Below are positions 19,754-29,000 of a stretch of 41,334 nucleotides of DNA, piece by piece. A program made the position numbers and the translations under genes. Each line of letters starts with the position of its first letter. The first letter of the stretch is position 1. The DNA is from Bacilli bacterium. GTDB lineage: Bacteria > Bacillota_I > Bacilli_A > RF39 > UBA660. The notes under the pieces were generated by a model. It saw nothing but the letters and a program-made list of their open reading frames with translations, made no database searches and had not been told where the DNA came from. The DNA lies in assembly GCA_022798795.1 (NCBI GenBank), contig JAAWNF010000004.1, positions 1 through 41,334 on the forward strand. The letters run 5' to 3'.

Positions 19754-19782
19754 TTGACTAAATAAAACACTTATAGTAGAAT
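19754..19782 (+). promoter_or_regulatory. Promoter of the HD hydrolase-mnmE unit
   Basis: TTGACT at 19754-19759, 17-base spacer, TAGAAT at 19777-19782, followed by AGGAG before the ATG at 19803. Confidence 0.7.
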
Positions 19783-19802
19783 ACAAAAGAAGGAGACTAA
19801 AT

Positions 19803-20342
19803 ATGGCAAAAAAAAATATAGAAAATTATTTAGTATCAGGGAATGAATATTATGAAATTGTCAAAGAAATATTGGAAAGTGCAGAATTTCAAAAACGAAA
19901 AACTTATCTGCATCATGAGAATTGTACCGTTTATGAACATTGTCTAATGGTTTCTTTTTTATCATATTTGTGGGCTAAAAAGTGGAAATGTGATTATAAA
20001 AGTGCAGCTATAGGTGGATTACTACATGATTTTTATGATAAACCATGGCAAACGAATGCTCCTAAATCTTCTGTAAAAAAGAAAACAAAATTCTTAAAAC
20101 AACATGGATTTGTTCATGCAGGGGAGGCTGTTGCAAATTCGTATCGATATTTCCCAACCTTAATGAATCAAAAAGTAGAAAATATTATTCGAAGGCATAT
20201 GTTTCCTTTGAATATTTGTCCACCTAGATATAAAGAAGCCTGGATAATTACTTGTGTGGATAAGTATGTATCAATGGATGTTTTAAAAAATCCTAAAGTA
20301 TGGCCAAAATATTTAGGATTAGGAAAAAAAGAAAAGAAGTGA
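19803..20342 (+). CDS. HD-domain phosphohydrolase
   Basis: 179 residues of the HD superfamily, metal-dependent phosphohydrolases acting on nucleotides or phosphodiesters. Candidate metal ligands are H46 (YEHC), H75-D76 (LLHDFYDK), H101/H105, H132 and D153. The substrate is unknown. The ATG at 19803 has AGGAG upstream and mnmE begins 4 bases after the stop, so they are co-transcribed. A DnaA-box-like TGTGGATAA (20255-20263) and a TATTTCCCAA (20148-20157) occur within the gene. Confidence 0.85.
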   Translation: MAKKNIENYLVSGNEYYEIVKEILESAEFQKRKTYLHHENCTVYEHCLMVSFLSYLWAKKWKCDYKSAAIGGLLHDFYDKPWQTNAPKSSVKKKTKFLKQHGFVHAGEAVANSYRYFPTLMNQKVENIIRRHMFPLNICPPRYKEAWIITCVDKYVSMDVLKNPKVWPKYLGLGKKEKK

Positions 20343-20346
20343 GAAA

Positions 20347-21699
20347 ATGGAAGATACAATAGCAGCAATATCAACATCATTAGGAGTAGGTGCAATCTCT
20401 ATTATTAGAGTCAGTGGAAAAGAATCTATTCCTATTGTAAACAAAATTTTTAAAGGAAAAGATTTAAACCAAGTTCCAAGTCATACCATTCAATATGGAC
20501 ATATTGTGGATGGTTTAGAAGTGATTGATGAAGTATTGATTTCAGTTATGAAAGCGCCAAAAACATTTACGGTAGAAGATGTAGTAGAAATTAATGCACA
20601 TGGTGGAATTGCTACAACACATCGCATTTTAGAGTTACTTTTAAAAAATGGTTGTCGTCCTGCATCTCCTGGAGAATTCACAAAACGTGCTTTTTTAAAT
20701 GGTCGTATAGATTTAATAGAAGCAGAATCTGTTATGGATTTGATATCTGCCAAAACAGAAACAACAAGAAAGATGGCTTTGTCTGGAGTAGACGGCAAAG
20801 TATCAGCTCTCATACATTCTCTTCGGAATAAAATCATTTCCTTATTAGCAAATATTGAAGTAAATATTGATTATCCAGAATATGAGGATATTGCAGAAAT
20901 GACAGTGGAAGAGTTAAAAAAGAGTATGACATCTATAGAAGTAGAATTAAAAGAAATTTTAAAAAATAGCAAAGAAGGAAAAATGATAAAAGAAGGAATA
21001 AAAACTTCGATTATTGGTAGACCAAATGTAGGAAAAAGTAGTATATTGAATCGATTATTAAATGAAGAAAAGGCAATTGTTACAGATATAGAGGGAACAA
21101 CAAGAGATGTAGTAGAGGGAAATATCATTATAGATGGTGTTATGCTTCATATTTTAGATACAGCTGGAATTAGGCAAACAGAAAATGTAGTAGAGCAAAT
21201 TGGAGTGAAAAAAAGTTTAGAATTATTAGAAGAATCGGAACTGGTACTTGTTGTATTAAACTATAATGAAGCTTTAACAGAACAAGATACACAAATCTTA
21301 GAACAAGCGAAGAATAAAAATCATATTGTAATTGTCAATAAAAAAGATTTAGAAAGAAATTTGGATATTGAAGCATTAGAACAGCAATATATTGAAGTGA
21401 GTGCTTTAAATGATGATGGTATTGATAAAATTAAAAACAGAATCCGAGAATTGTTTCATTTAGAGCAATTTGAAAATAGGGATATGACATATCTTACCAA
21501 TGCAAGAAGTATTGCGCTTGTAGAAAAAGCTTTGGACAGTTTAGAAGAGGTAAAAAAAGGAATAGAACAGAATTTGCCAATTGATATGATAGAAATTGAT
21601 TTGAAAAATGTATGGAATATATTAGGCGAAATTACTGGAGAAACTTACCAAGATGAGCTGATAGACCAATTATTTAGCCAATTTTGTTTAGGAAAATAA
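20347..21699 (+). CDS. mnmE: tRNA modification GTPase MnmE
   Basis: With MnmG it installs 5-carboxymethylaminomethyl groups on wobble uridine of certain tRNAs. 450 residues: the N-terminal folate-binding domain (TIAAISTSLGVGAISIIRVSG), a helical domain, the G domain with GRPNVGKS (G1), TTRD (G2), DTAG (G3) and NKKD (G4), and the C-terminal FCLGK motif with the functional cysteine. It is followed by a terminator and then mnmG under its own promoter. GGGAAATA occurs at 21117-21124. Confidence 0.98.
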   Translation: MEDTIAAISTSLGVGAISIIRVSGKESIPIVNKIFKGKDLNQVPSHTIQYGHIVDGLEVIDEVLISVMKAPKTFTVEDVVEINAHGGIATTHRILELLLKNGCRPASPGEFTKRAFLNGRIDLIEAESVMDLISAKTETTRKMALSGVDGKVSALIHSLRNKIISLLANIEVNIDYPEYEDIAEMTVEELKKSMTSIEVELKEILKNSKEGKMIKEGIKTSIIGRPNVGKSSILNRLLNEEKAIVTDIEGTTRDVVEGNIIIDGVMLHILDTAGIRQTENVVEQIGVKKSLELLEESELVLVVLNYNEALTEQDTQILEQAKNKNHIVIVNKKDLERNLDIEALEQQYIEVSALNDDGIDKIKNRIRELFHLEQFENRDMTYLTNARSIALVEKALDSLEEVKKGIEQNLPIDMIEIDLKNVWNILGEITGETYQDELIDQLFSQFCLGK

Positions 21700-21723
21700 T
21701 ATATAAGAAAAATCTTATATATT
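21698..21723 (+). terminator. Terminator after mnmE
   Basis: AATATATAAGA-AAAA-TCTTATATATT, an 11-bp stem followed by TT, at the mnmE stop. AT-only except for one pair, so weak. Confidence 0.55.
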
Positions 21724-21726
21724 TTA

Positions 21727-21755
21727 TTGTGCAATAAAAAAAATGATAGTATAAT
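21727..21755 (+). promoter_or_regulatory. Promoter of mnmG
   Basis: TTGTGC at 21727-21732, 17-base spacer, TATAAT at 21750-21755; AGGAGG follows before the ATG at 21782. Confidence 0.7.
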
Positions 21756-21781
21756 AAAACGCGAGTAGAGGAGGTGTTCTG

Positions 21782-23656
21782 ATGGAATATGAAGTAATTG
21801 TAGTAGGTGGAGGACATGCTGGTTGTGAAGCAAGTCTTGCTGCTTCTAGAAAAGGACACAAGACAATATTAATAACGGGAAATATTAAAAATATTGCAGA
21901 TATGCCTTGTAATCCTTCCATTGGAGGAAGCGCCAAAGGAATTGTGGTTAGAGAAATTGATGCATTAGGCGGAGAAATGGGGAAAAATGCAGACAAAGGG
22001 CAACTTCAGATGAAAATGCTAAATCATAAGAAAGGCCCAGCGGTGCAAGCTTTGCGTGCTCAAGCAGATAAAATCACATATCCAAAAGAAATGTTAAAAA
22101 CGTTAAATAAGGAAAATAATTTGACTATTTTGGAAGCATTGGTTGAAGATTTAATTGAAGAAAATCATAAAATTAAAGGTGTCATTTTAGAAAATGGAGA
22201 GCAGATATTTGGGAAGACTGTTATTTTAACAACAGGAACTTATTTAAAAGCAGATATAATGGTAGGAGATACAAGACACAGAGAAGGACCACATGGGGAA
22301 AGACCTAGTCAACATTTGAGTGATAACTTAAAAAAATTAGGATTTCAAATAATTCGTTTAAAGACAGGAACTCCACAGCGAATCGATAAAAAAACAATAG
22401 ATTTTTCAAAAACGAAGGAAGAATATGGAAGTGACCAAAAATATACTTTTAGTTTTGATAACGAGCCAAATTATAGTTTAGAAGAACAAATTCCATGTCA
22501 TTTAATCTATACAACCCCAGAAACACACCAAATTATAAGAGATAATTTAAATAAATCAAGCATGTATGGCGGATTAAATGATATTACTGGAGTAGGTCCT
22601 AGATATTGTCCTTCTATTGAAGATAAAATTGTAAGATTTAGTGACAAAGAAAGACATCAATTATTTTTGGAACCAGAAAGTTTATATTATGATGATATTT
22701 ATATTCAAGGGTTTTCAACCTCAATGCCTCATGATATTCAGGAAAAGATGGTTCATAGTTTGCCAGGGCTAGAAAATGCTAAAATATTGAAATATGCTTA
22801 TGCAATTGAATATGATGCAATTTATCCAACCCAACTGAAGCTTTCTTTAGAAACAAAGTTAATAGAAAACTTATTTACAGCAGGACAAATAAATGGTACT
22901 AGTGGTTATGAGGAAGCCGCTTGTCAAGGATTAATCGCTGGAATTAATGCATCTCTTAAATTAGAAGGAAAAGAACCATTAATTTTAAGAAGAAATGAAG
23001 CTTATATAGGAGTATTGATAGATGATTTGGTAACAAAGGGAGTTATAGACCCATATCGTTTGTTGACATCCAGAGCAGAGTATCGTTTATTATTAAGACA
23101 TGATAATGCAGACTTACGATTGCGAGAATATGGATATCAAGTAGGATTAATCAATGAACAACAAAATCAAAAGTTACAACATAAAAAAGAAGAAATGAAA
23201 AAAGCGATAGAGTATTTGAAAAATCATAAAATGGTTCCAGCTGAGGATACAAATTGTTTTTTAGAAGAAATTGGTTCTTCTATATTAAAAGATGGAATTA
23301 CTTTATATGATTTATTAAAAAGACCAGAGATAAAGATAGAACATTTAGAGAACTTTTATGAATTATCTTTTGATAAAGATGTCTTGGAACAGGTTGAAAT
23401 TGAAATAAAATATGAAGGATATATAAAAAAGGCTCTTCATGAAGCAGAAAAAATGATAGATTTAGATAATAAAAAAATACCAGATGATATTGATTATGGT
23501 AGAATTCATAACTTGGCAAGTGAAGCTAAGCAAAAATTAAATGAAATAAGACCAACTTCAATTGGGCAAGCTCTTAGGATTAGTGGAGTGAATCCAGCCG
23601 ATATTTCTCTTCTAATGGTCTATATAAAAAAGGAGTATCATTATGACAGAGGATAG
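21782..23656 (+). CDS. mnmG: tRNA uridine 5-carboxymethylaminomethyl modification enzyme MnmG (GidA)
   Basis: FAD enzyme partner of MnmE, 624 residues. The Rossmann motif VVGGGHAGCEASLAASRKG is at about 7-25; MPCNPSIGGSAKGIVVREID and the FAD-contacting LFTAGQINGTSGYEEAA are present, as is the C-terminal helical MnmE-binding domain (SIGQALRISGVNPADISLL). GAGGAGGTG precedes the ATG. It overlaps rsmG by 14 bases. A GGGAAATA motif lies at 21877-21884. Confidence 0.98.
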   Translation: MEYEVIVVGGGHAGCEASLAASRKGHKTILITGNIKNIADMPCNPSIGGSAKGIVVREIDALGGEMGKNADKGQLQMKMLNHKKGPAVQALRAQADKITYPKEMLKTLNKENNLTILEALVEDLIEENHKIKGVILENGEQIFGKTVILTTGTYLKADIMVGDTRHREGPHGERPSQHLSDNLKKLGFQIIRLKTGTPQRIDKKTIDFSKTKEEYGSDQKYTFSFDNEPNYSLEEQIPCHLIYTTPETHQIIRDNLNKSSMYGGLNDITGVGPRYCPSIEDKIVRFSDKERHQLFLEPESLYYDDIYIQGFSTSMPHDIQEKMVHSLPGLENAKILKYAYAIEYDAIYPTQLKLSLETKLIENLFTAGQINGTSGYEEAACQGLIAGINASLKLEGKEPLILRRNEAYIGVLIDDLVTKGVIDPYRLLTSRAEYRLLLRHDNADLRLREYGYQVGLINEQQNQKLQHKKEEMKKAIEYLKNHKMVPAEDTNCFLEEIGSSILKDGITLYDLLKRPEIKIEHLENFYELSFDKDVLEQVEIEIKYEGYIKKALHEAEKMIDLDNKKIPDDIDYGRIHNLASEAKQKLNEIRPTSIGQALRISGVNPADISLLMVYIKKEYHYDRG

Positions 23657-24347
23657 ATTTGAAAAAGAACTTGAATTACTGGGAGTATTATTGTCAGAGA
23701 CTCAAAAAAATCAATTAGAAACTTATTATAAGTTATTGGTTGAATGGAATGAAAAAATGAATTTAACTGGAATTACAGAAAAAGGACAAGTATATTTAAA
23801 ACATTTTTATGATAGTGCAACTTTGGTAAAAGTGATAGATTTAAAAGAAGAGAAAACTTTATGTGATATAGGAACAGGAGCAGGATTTCCAGGTTTGGTA
23901 TTAAAAATTTTATTTCCTCATTTGGAAGTCACTTTGGTAGATGCATTAAATAAAAGAATTGTTTTTTTAGAAAATGTGATAGAAACATTGAAATTAGAAA
24001 ATATTAAAACAGTCCATGCAAGAGCAGAAGAGTACGCACGAGAACATAGAGAAAAATTTGATGTGGTTACATCTAGAGCTGTAGCCGCTCTTCCAATGTT
24101 ATTAGAATACTCTGTTCCGCTAGTGAAAATAGGAAAATATTTTATCCCAATGAAAGGCGATATTGCCCAGGAAATAAAGGGCTCAGAGCATTCTATTAAA
24201 CTTTTGAATGTCAATTTAGAGTGTCAAGAAAAATTTTCACTTCCACTCGAAAATAGTACTAGAACAATATTAAAATTTCGAAAAGAGAGAAGTTCACATG
24301 TAAAGTATCCAAGAAAATTTAGTGAGATGAAGAAGAATCCATTGTAA
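23643..24347 (+). CDS. rsmG: 16S rRNA (guanine-527-N7)-methyltransferase RsmG
   Basis: SAM-dependent methyltransferase for G527 of 16S rRNA. 234 residues with YYKLLVEWNEKMNLTGI at the N-terminus, the SAM motif LCDIGTGAGFPGLVLKI and the TSRAVAALPMLLEY segment. AGGAG lies 6 bases before the ATG, inside the end of mnmG. The mnmE-mnmG-rsmG-noc order is that of Bacillus. Confidence 0.97.
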   Translation: MTEDRFEKELELLGVLLSETQKNQLETYYKLLVEWNEKMNLTGITEKGQVYLKHFYDSATLVKVIDLKEEKTLCDIGTGAGFPGLVLKILFPHLEVTLVDALNKRIVFLENVIETLKLENIKTVHARAEEYAREHREKFDVVTSRAVAALPMLLEYSVPLVKIGKYFIPMKGDIAQEIKGSEHSIKLLNVNLECQEKFSLPLENSTRTILKFRKERSSHVKYPRKFSEMKKNPL

Positions 24348-24359
24348 AAAGAATATCAA

Positions 24360-24384
24360 AAAAATATCAAAAAAAGATATTTTT
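24360..24384 (+). terminator. Weak terminator after rsmG
   Basis: AAAAATATC-AAAAAAA-GATATTTTT with further T residues, a 9-bp AT-rich stem just past rsmG and upstream of the noc promoter. Confidence 0.5.
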
Positions 24385-24404
24385 TTATTTTTGGGAAATG
24401 ATAT

Positions 24405-24432
24405 TGAAATATTTCCCAAAGTATAGTATTAT
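24405..24432 (+). promoter_or_regulatory. noc promoter with overlapping TATTTCCCAA motif
   Basis: TTGAAA at 24405-24410 and TATTAT at 24427-24432 with a 16-base spacer. TATTTCCCAA at 24410-24419 lies inside the spacer, and TTGGGAAAT at 24391-24399 forms an inverted partner just upstream. A protein bound here would block RNA polymerase, so autoregulation is plausible. Confidence 0.6.
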
Positions 24433-24460
24433 AGTATATAGAATAAAAAGGAGGATGACT

Positions 24461-25975
24461 ATGGATAATAGAAAAATTGTCGAGCTAGACTTAAATGATA
24501 TATTGCCAAATAGATTTCAGCCAAGAATTAAGTTTAATGAAGATTCTATTACAGAACTAGCTGAGTCAATTAAAGAACATGGTGTCATTCAACCTATTGT
24601 TGTAAGACCTTTAGGGGATAGATATGAAATTATAGCTGGAGAAAGACGTTATAAAGCAAGTGTATTAGCTGGAAAAGAAACAATTCCAGCAATTGTAACT
24701 GAGTTAAATGATAAAGATAGTGCAGAAGTAGCGCTTATAGAGAATGTACAACGTCAAGATTTAACTCCAATAGAAGAAGCAATTTCATATAATAAAATTC
24801 TTGATATGGGATATTTAACACAGGAAGAATTGGCATTTAAATTAGGAAAAACTCAATCAACAATTGCAAATAAATTACGGTTATTAAAACTAGATGATGA
24901 AGTTCAAGAAGCTTTATTAGAATCCAAGATTTCAGAAAGACATGCAAGGTCTTTATTGAAATTGACAGATAAGAGTAAACAAAAGCAAATGTTAGCAAAA
25001 ATAATAAATGAAAGATTAACTGTAAGAAAAACAGATGAGGAGATAAGTAAAATGATGAATGAAAATGATAATAGAAATATAGAGATAATTGATTTCGGAA
25101 ATCAAAATAATAATACAGTACCTATGAATCAAGGTATGAATTATAATATTCCAACAACACCAATTGTAGAAGATGTGGTACCAACTATGCCACAAACACC
25201 AGTACAGGAAGCACCAGTTATAAATCCAGGCTTTATGAATGTAGAACAAATAGAAAAGACTGCACAAGATATTAATGTAGTTCCACCAGTAGCGAATATG
25301 GATGCATTATTAACTCCAGCTGATATGCTAAATACAGTACCAACTCCATCAACTAATGTTAATTTGGAAAATCCATTTGGAGTATCAATGGAGACAACGG
25401 AAGCAGAAGATGGTTCAGCAGAAGCAATGTTAAAACCTGGTAAATTTTTTAACTTATCCGATTTGGAAAACCCTGTTATGGAACAAAAACAGCCTGTTGT
25501 AGAAACACCAGTTGAGCAAGCGAATCCAATTTTAACAAATCCAACAGTAGGAATTCAATCAACAATAGAATCAGTTCCTATGAATCCATCAATGGAACAA
25601 TCGTCTATAGAGAAACCGATAGAAGTTGTAAATAATTTTGTAACAAATTTTGATAATACTATGACTGAAAAACCAACTCCAATTATTCCTGCTAATCCAG
25701 AGCCACTTATTCAAACCCCAATAATGGAGCCAATGAGTAATCAAACAATTGCGGTTCCTAATTATAATGAATTAGAATCAACAATGTATGGTCCAGTAAG
25801 TCCAATAACTCCATCGGTTCCTGAAATGCCAGTAGGACAGAATAATATGAAACAAGTAATTGATATTATTAGAGAGTGTTCTTCTAAAATAGAAGCCTTG
25901 GGATTTGAGATAGAAACTGAAGAATATGATTTTGAAGATATGTATCAAGCAATCTTTAAGATAAATAAGAAATAG
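24461..25975 (+). CDS. noc: Nucleoid occlusion protein Noc (ParB family) with long linker
   Basis: ParB-family CTPase clamp that in Bacillus spreads from its sites and blocks Z-ring assembly over the nucleoid. From ATG 24461 (AAAGGAGG upstream) it has 504 residues. The CTP-binding domain has GERRYKA (60-66) and ENVQRQ (95-100). In the helix-turn-helix region the four residues that switch ParB to Noc specificity are of Noc type: Q132, K138, K143, R160. After about residue 225 comes a long Pro/Asn/Thr/Met-rich disordered linker and a short C-terminal helical dimerisation-like domain (about 460-504). Bacillus Noc is 283 residues and starts with an amphipathic membrane-targeting helix; none is seen here. 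Confidence 0.9.
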   Translation: MDNRKIVELDLNDILPNRFQPRIKFNEDSITELAESIKEHGVIQPIVVRPLGDRYEIIAGERRYKASVLAGKETIPAIVTELNDKDSAEVALIENVQRQDLTPIEEAISYNKILDMGYLTQEELAFKLGKTQSTIANKLRLLKLDDEVQEALLESKISERHARSLLKLTDKSKQKQMLAKIINERLTVRKTDEEISKMMNENDNRNIEIIDFGNQNNNTVPMNQGMNYNIPTTPIVEDVVPTMPQTPVQEAPVINPGFMNVEQIEKTAQDINVVPPVANMDALLTPADMLNTVPTPSTNVNLENPFGVSMETTEAEDGSAEAMLKPGKFFNLSDLENPVMEQKQPVVETPVEQANPILTNPTVGIQSTIESVPMNPSMEQSSIEKPIEVVNNFVTNFDNTMTEKPTPIIPANPEPLIQTPIMEPMSNQTIAVPNYNELESTMYGPVSPITPSVPEMPVGQNNMKQVIDIIRECSSKIEALGFEIETEEYDFEDMYQAIFKINKK

Positions 25976-25996
25976 CACTTAAATAGTGCTTTTTTC
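25974..25996 (+). terminator. Terminator after noc
   Basis: AGCACT-TAAAT-AGTGCT followed by TTTTTC, beginning at the noc stop codon. Confidence 0.85.
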
Positions 25997-26019
25997 TATC
26001 ATTTTTAATGAAATTAAGA

Positions 26020-26025
26020 TATAAT
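26020..26025 (+). promoter_or_regulatory. -10 element for the repeat-TelA fusion gene
   Basis: TATAAT at 26020-26025, 24 bases before the ATG; no good -35 hexamer. AGGGGG is the ribosome-binding site. Confidence 0.6.
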
Positions 26026-26048
26026 ATCCATAGTTAGGGGGATATTAA

Positions 26049-29000
26049 ATGTTAACATATGAACAATTTATGAATCTTGTTCCAAAAGAAACAGCTACTT
26101 TTGTATCAAAAGTATTACCTTATTTGGATGGATATTTGAGAGACGATGTAAAACTTCGATTTAAAGGTGATTATCAATCTGACCATAAAGATAGTAAAAC
26201 TAATTATTTACTACTATATTGTCTTTCAGACAGAAAAGAATATGCTACTTTTTTAAAAAGGTATGGATTTGATATAGAAAAATATAAAATAAACACAGAT
26301 TGGGTAAATTTAAATGTAAATAGTGAATTACTTTTCGAAAAATTTAGCCAAGTTTTTAATATTTATGATGACCAAACATTATATGCTAGTTTGACACCAT
26401 TGGATATTGTACAGAAAGCATTCAAACAATGTATTTCAAATTGTGGAAGTTACATTTTTGACTATTTATTTCCACATATAAGTTTAAATACTTTTTTAGA
26501 AGAATTAGAAAAATTAAGGCAAGCTGAAAAGATAGAAAATGAGCATCAACTGGAACAAGAAACCTATGGAGAACTTTCAATTTCTGTTATTTCTTATTTA
26601 GAGACTGCTTCAAAAATAAGAACGTTATTATATTCTATTTTGAGAAAGGATCATGAATTAATAAAATTAAATGATGAGGATATTGTACCGATATCATTAT
26701 TATTGGCTTTATATTATTATAAAGATATGCCTTTAAGAGAGGAAGAAATACCAGAGCAGAAACTTCTTCAAACTATGTTACAGGAAAAAGGTGTAAATTT
26801 AGATAAAATTACAAATGCAATTGGACAAAGTTTTTATGTAAATACAGTAAGAGATACAATAAAAAATGTAGATGCAATTAGATTACTATATTCAAAATAT
26901 TATTATAGTGGAGTGAATGAGAAAGTAGAAGAGGCGGAAATTACAGTATCAAAGATATTCAGTAACTTATTTGATCGTAATTTTACAAATAGTTATGCAA
27001 TAGAAAAATTATTTGCAAAATTAAATTGTTATGTAGGTGTTTTTTTGCCATTGGAAGAAAAAGTAGAAAAATTAAGGGATTCAGAAGAGCGAATAAATTC
27101 TTTATCTTATGTGAAAAATTTTTATGCAGAGCTTTCAAAAGAATCTAGAGATTTTATCGAGTTTACGACAAAGACTTATTTATTATTGTTAGAAAAAATG
27201 AAAGAAAAGACACATAATGAAGAAATATTGGTAGATGAAGATGATGCTGATACATTAGCTTTGTTTATTGCATCTTATTATTATAAATTAGATGTTAGTG
27301 AGTTCTTTGAGGACTATGGTATATCTTTAGAGAGCGTTTTAGAACTTTTAAATTTAAAAATAGCGAAAGAAGAAATAGACGCAATGAAACTAAATCAAAA
27401 AGTTTTGGTTGACCGTTATAAGAGATTCGTATATGAAGGAGTAAACAGAAATAAGTCGGCTAAAACTATACGTATTACTGATATTGCACATAACCTTTGT
27501 AATAGAGAGTTTAATCGTAGTATGATTATGGAGAATATTTTCTTTGAGCTGGCGAAATCTACCGATTTACAAAGTGACTTTTTAGAGCAATTAAGAATAC
27601 ATTTAGAAAAAAAAGAACAAAAAAGAAAGATGGATTTGACACAACGCTTATTTAAAGATATGCCAGTAAGTACTATGGAATATTTAGAAAACGCATCAAT
27701 TATACATCAATTTCTTCTTGGACATATAAAACAATATAGTGAAATGGATATACAAGTTTTATCTCTTTTACTTTCTGCAATTATTTCTACAAAATCAGAT
27801 ATTGCTAACTTTCTAAATTCAAAAAATTTAACGTTGAATGGTGTTTGTAACTTTTTAAGTGTATCACCAAACTATTTAATGAAAGGAACTATTAATATTG
27901 ATATTTTAGCAGAGCAATATGGAATGTTTATTTTCGGAGGTTGTAACAAAGACTTAGGAAGAAAAGATATAACTATATTTAATATAATAAGAAATATTTT
28001 TTCAAAAGATGTTTATAATAGTGTTTTAATTAGTAAATTTCTAGGAAATTTTGGATTATCTTATGAAGACTTTGAAAATCTGGAAGAGAAATTTGCGACT
28101 TATTTAGAGGAAACAGAAGAAGACAAAAAGATAGAAGAAGCAAAAGGAATATTAAATAGTTTTAGAGAAAAAGCAAAACAATATATCATAAATGTTATGC
28201 GTATTCATCAAAGATTGGTGAGAGTTGCCTATCAAGATGAATCAGTAGCACGTTTGATTCCAAATATAACAGATGTAAGAGAACTATCGCTTTTATTAGG
28301 AATGTTTACAATTGAAAATGATGTTCAATATTTTTTCGAAAAGAATAAGGTTACACTTGAACATATATGTTCATTAATTGGATTGGATACAGATATCATA
28401 AAAGGATTAGAAGGAGAAGAAATTAATTACAAATTGATTTTAGAAACTTATAGGCCTTGGATTCAATATGGAAGTTCAAACTATAATAGAACGGTATCAG
28501 ATTTGATTTCTAGGATTTTTGATAAGTCAATTGGAAAGGAGAGCTTAATTCTTGAAGAAATTGTATCTTTTGTTGGTTCTAACTATGATATTTTAAAAGA
28601 AGAGGTAGAATCTAAGAAAGACCATGAAGTCTCATTATCAATAGATGATAGAATTAAACTATTGTCTGAGGAAAGTATTGATGTATTAGATTTGACAGAT
28701 GTAAAAAGTATTTTGCATTTTGGAAATTCATTATCTATTCACTCAAAGTATATTCATGATGAATTGCCAAGACTAATGATGAGTGATGCTCATGATAAAT
28801 CAGTAGAAGCAATTCGTCATATTGTAGATAAAATATATACAGGAGTGCCAGTAGAAAAAAAAAAACGTTCCTTGTTTGAACGTATATTTGGTGTTATGGT
28901 AGAAGAAGAACCCAAGTTAGTATTAAACCCAGATGCAATTCAGGAACTGAAAGAGGCAATAGATTCTAATATAGAATCATTGTCAAAAGAATTATTAGGT

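Noticed and set aside
24461-25975. Calling the ParB-family gene spo0J/parB
   Set aside because: Position after rsmG and the residues Q132, K138, K143 and R160 match Noc, not Spo0J.
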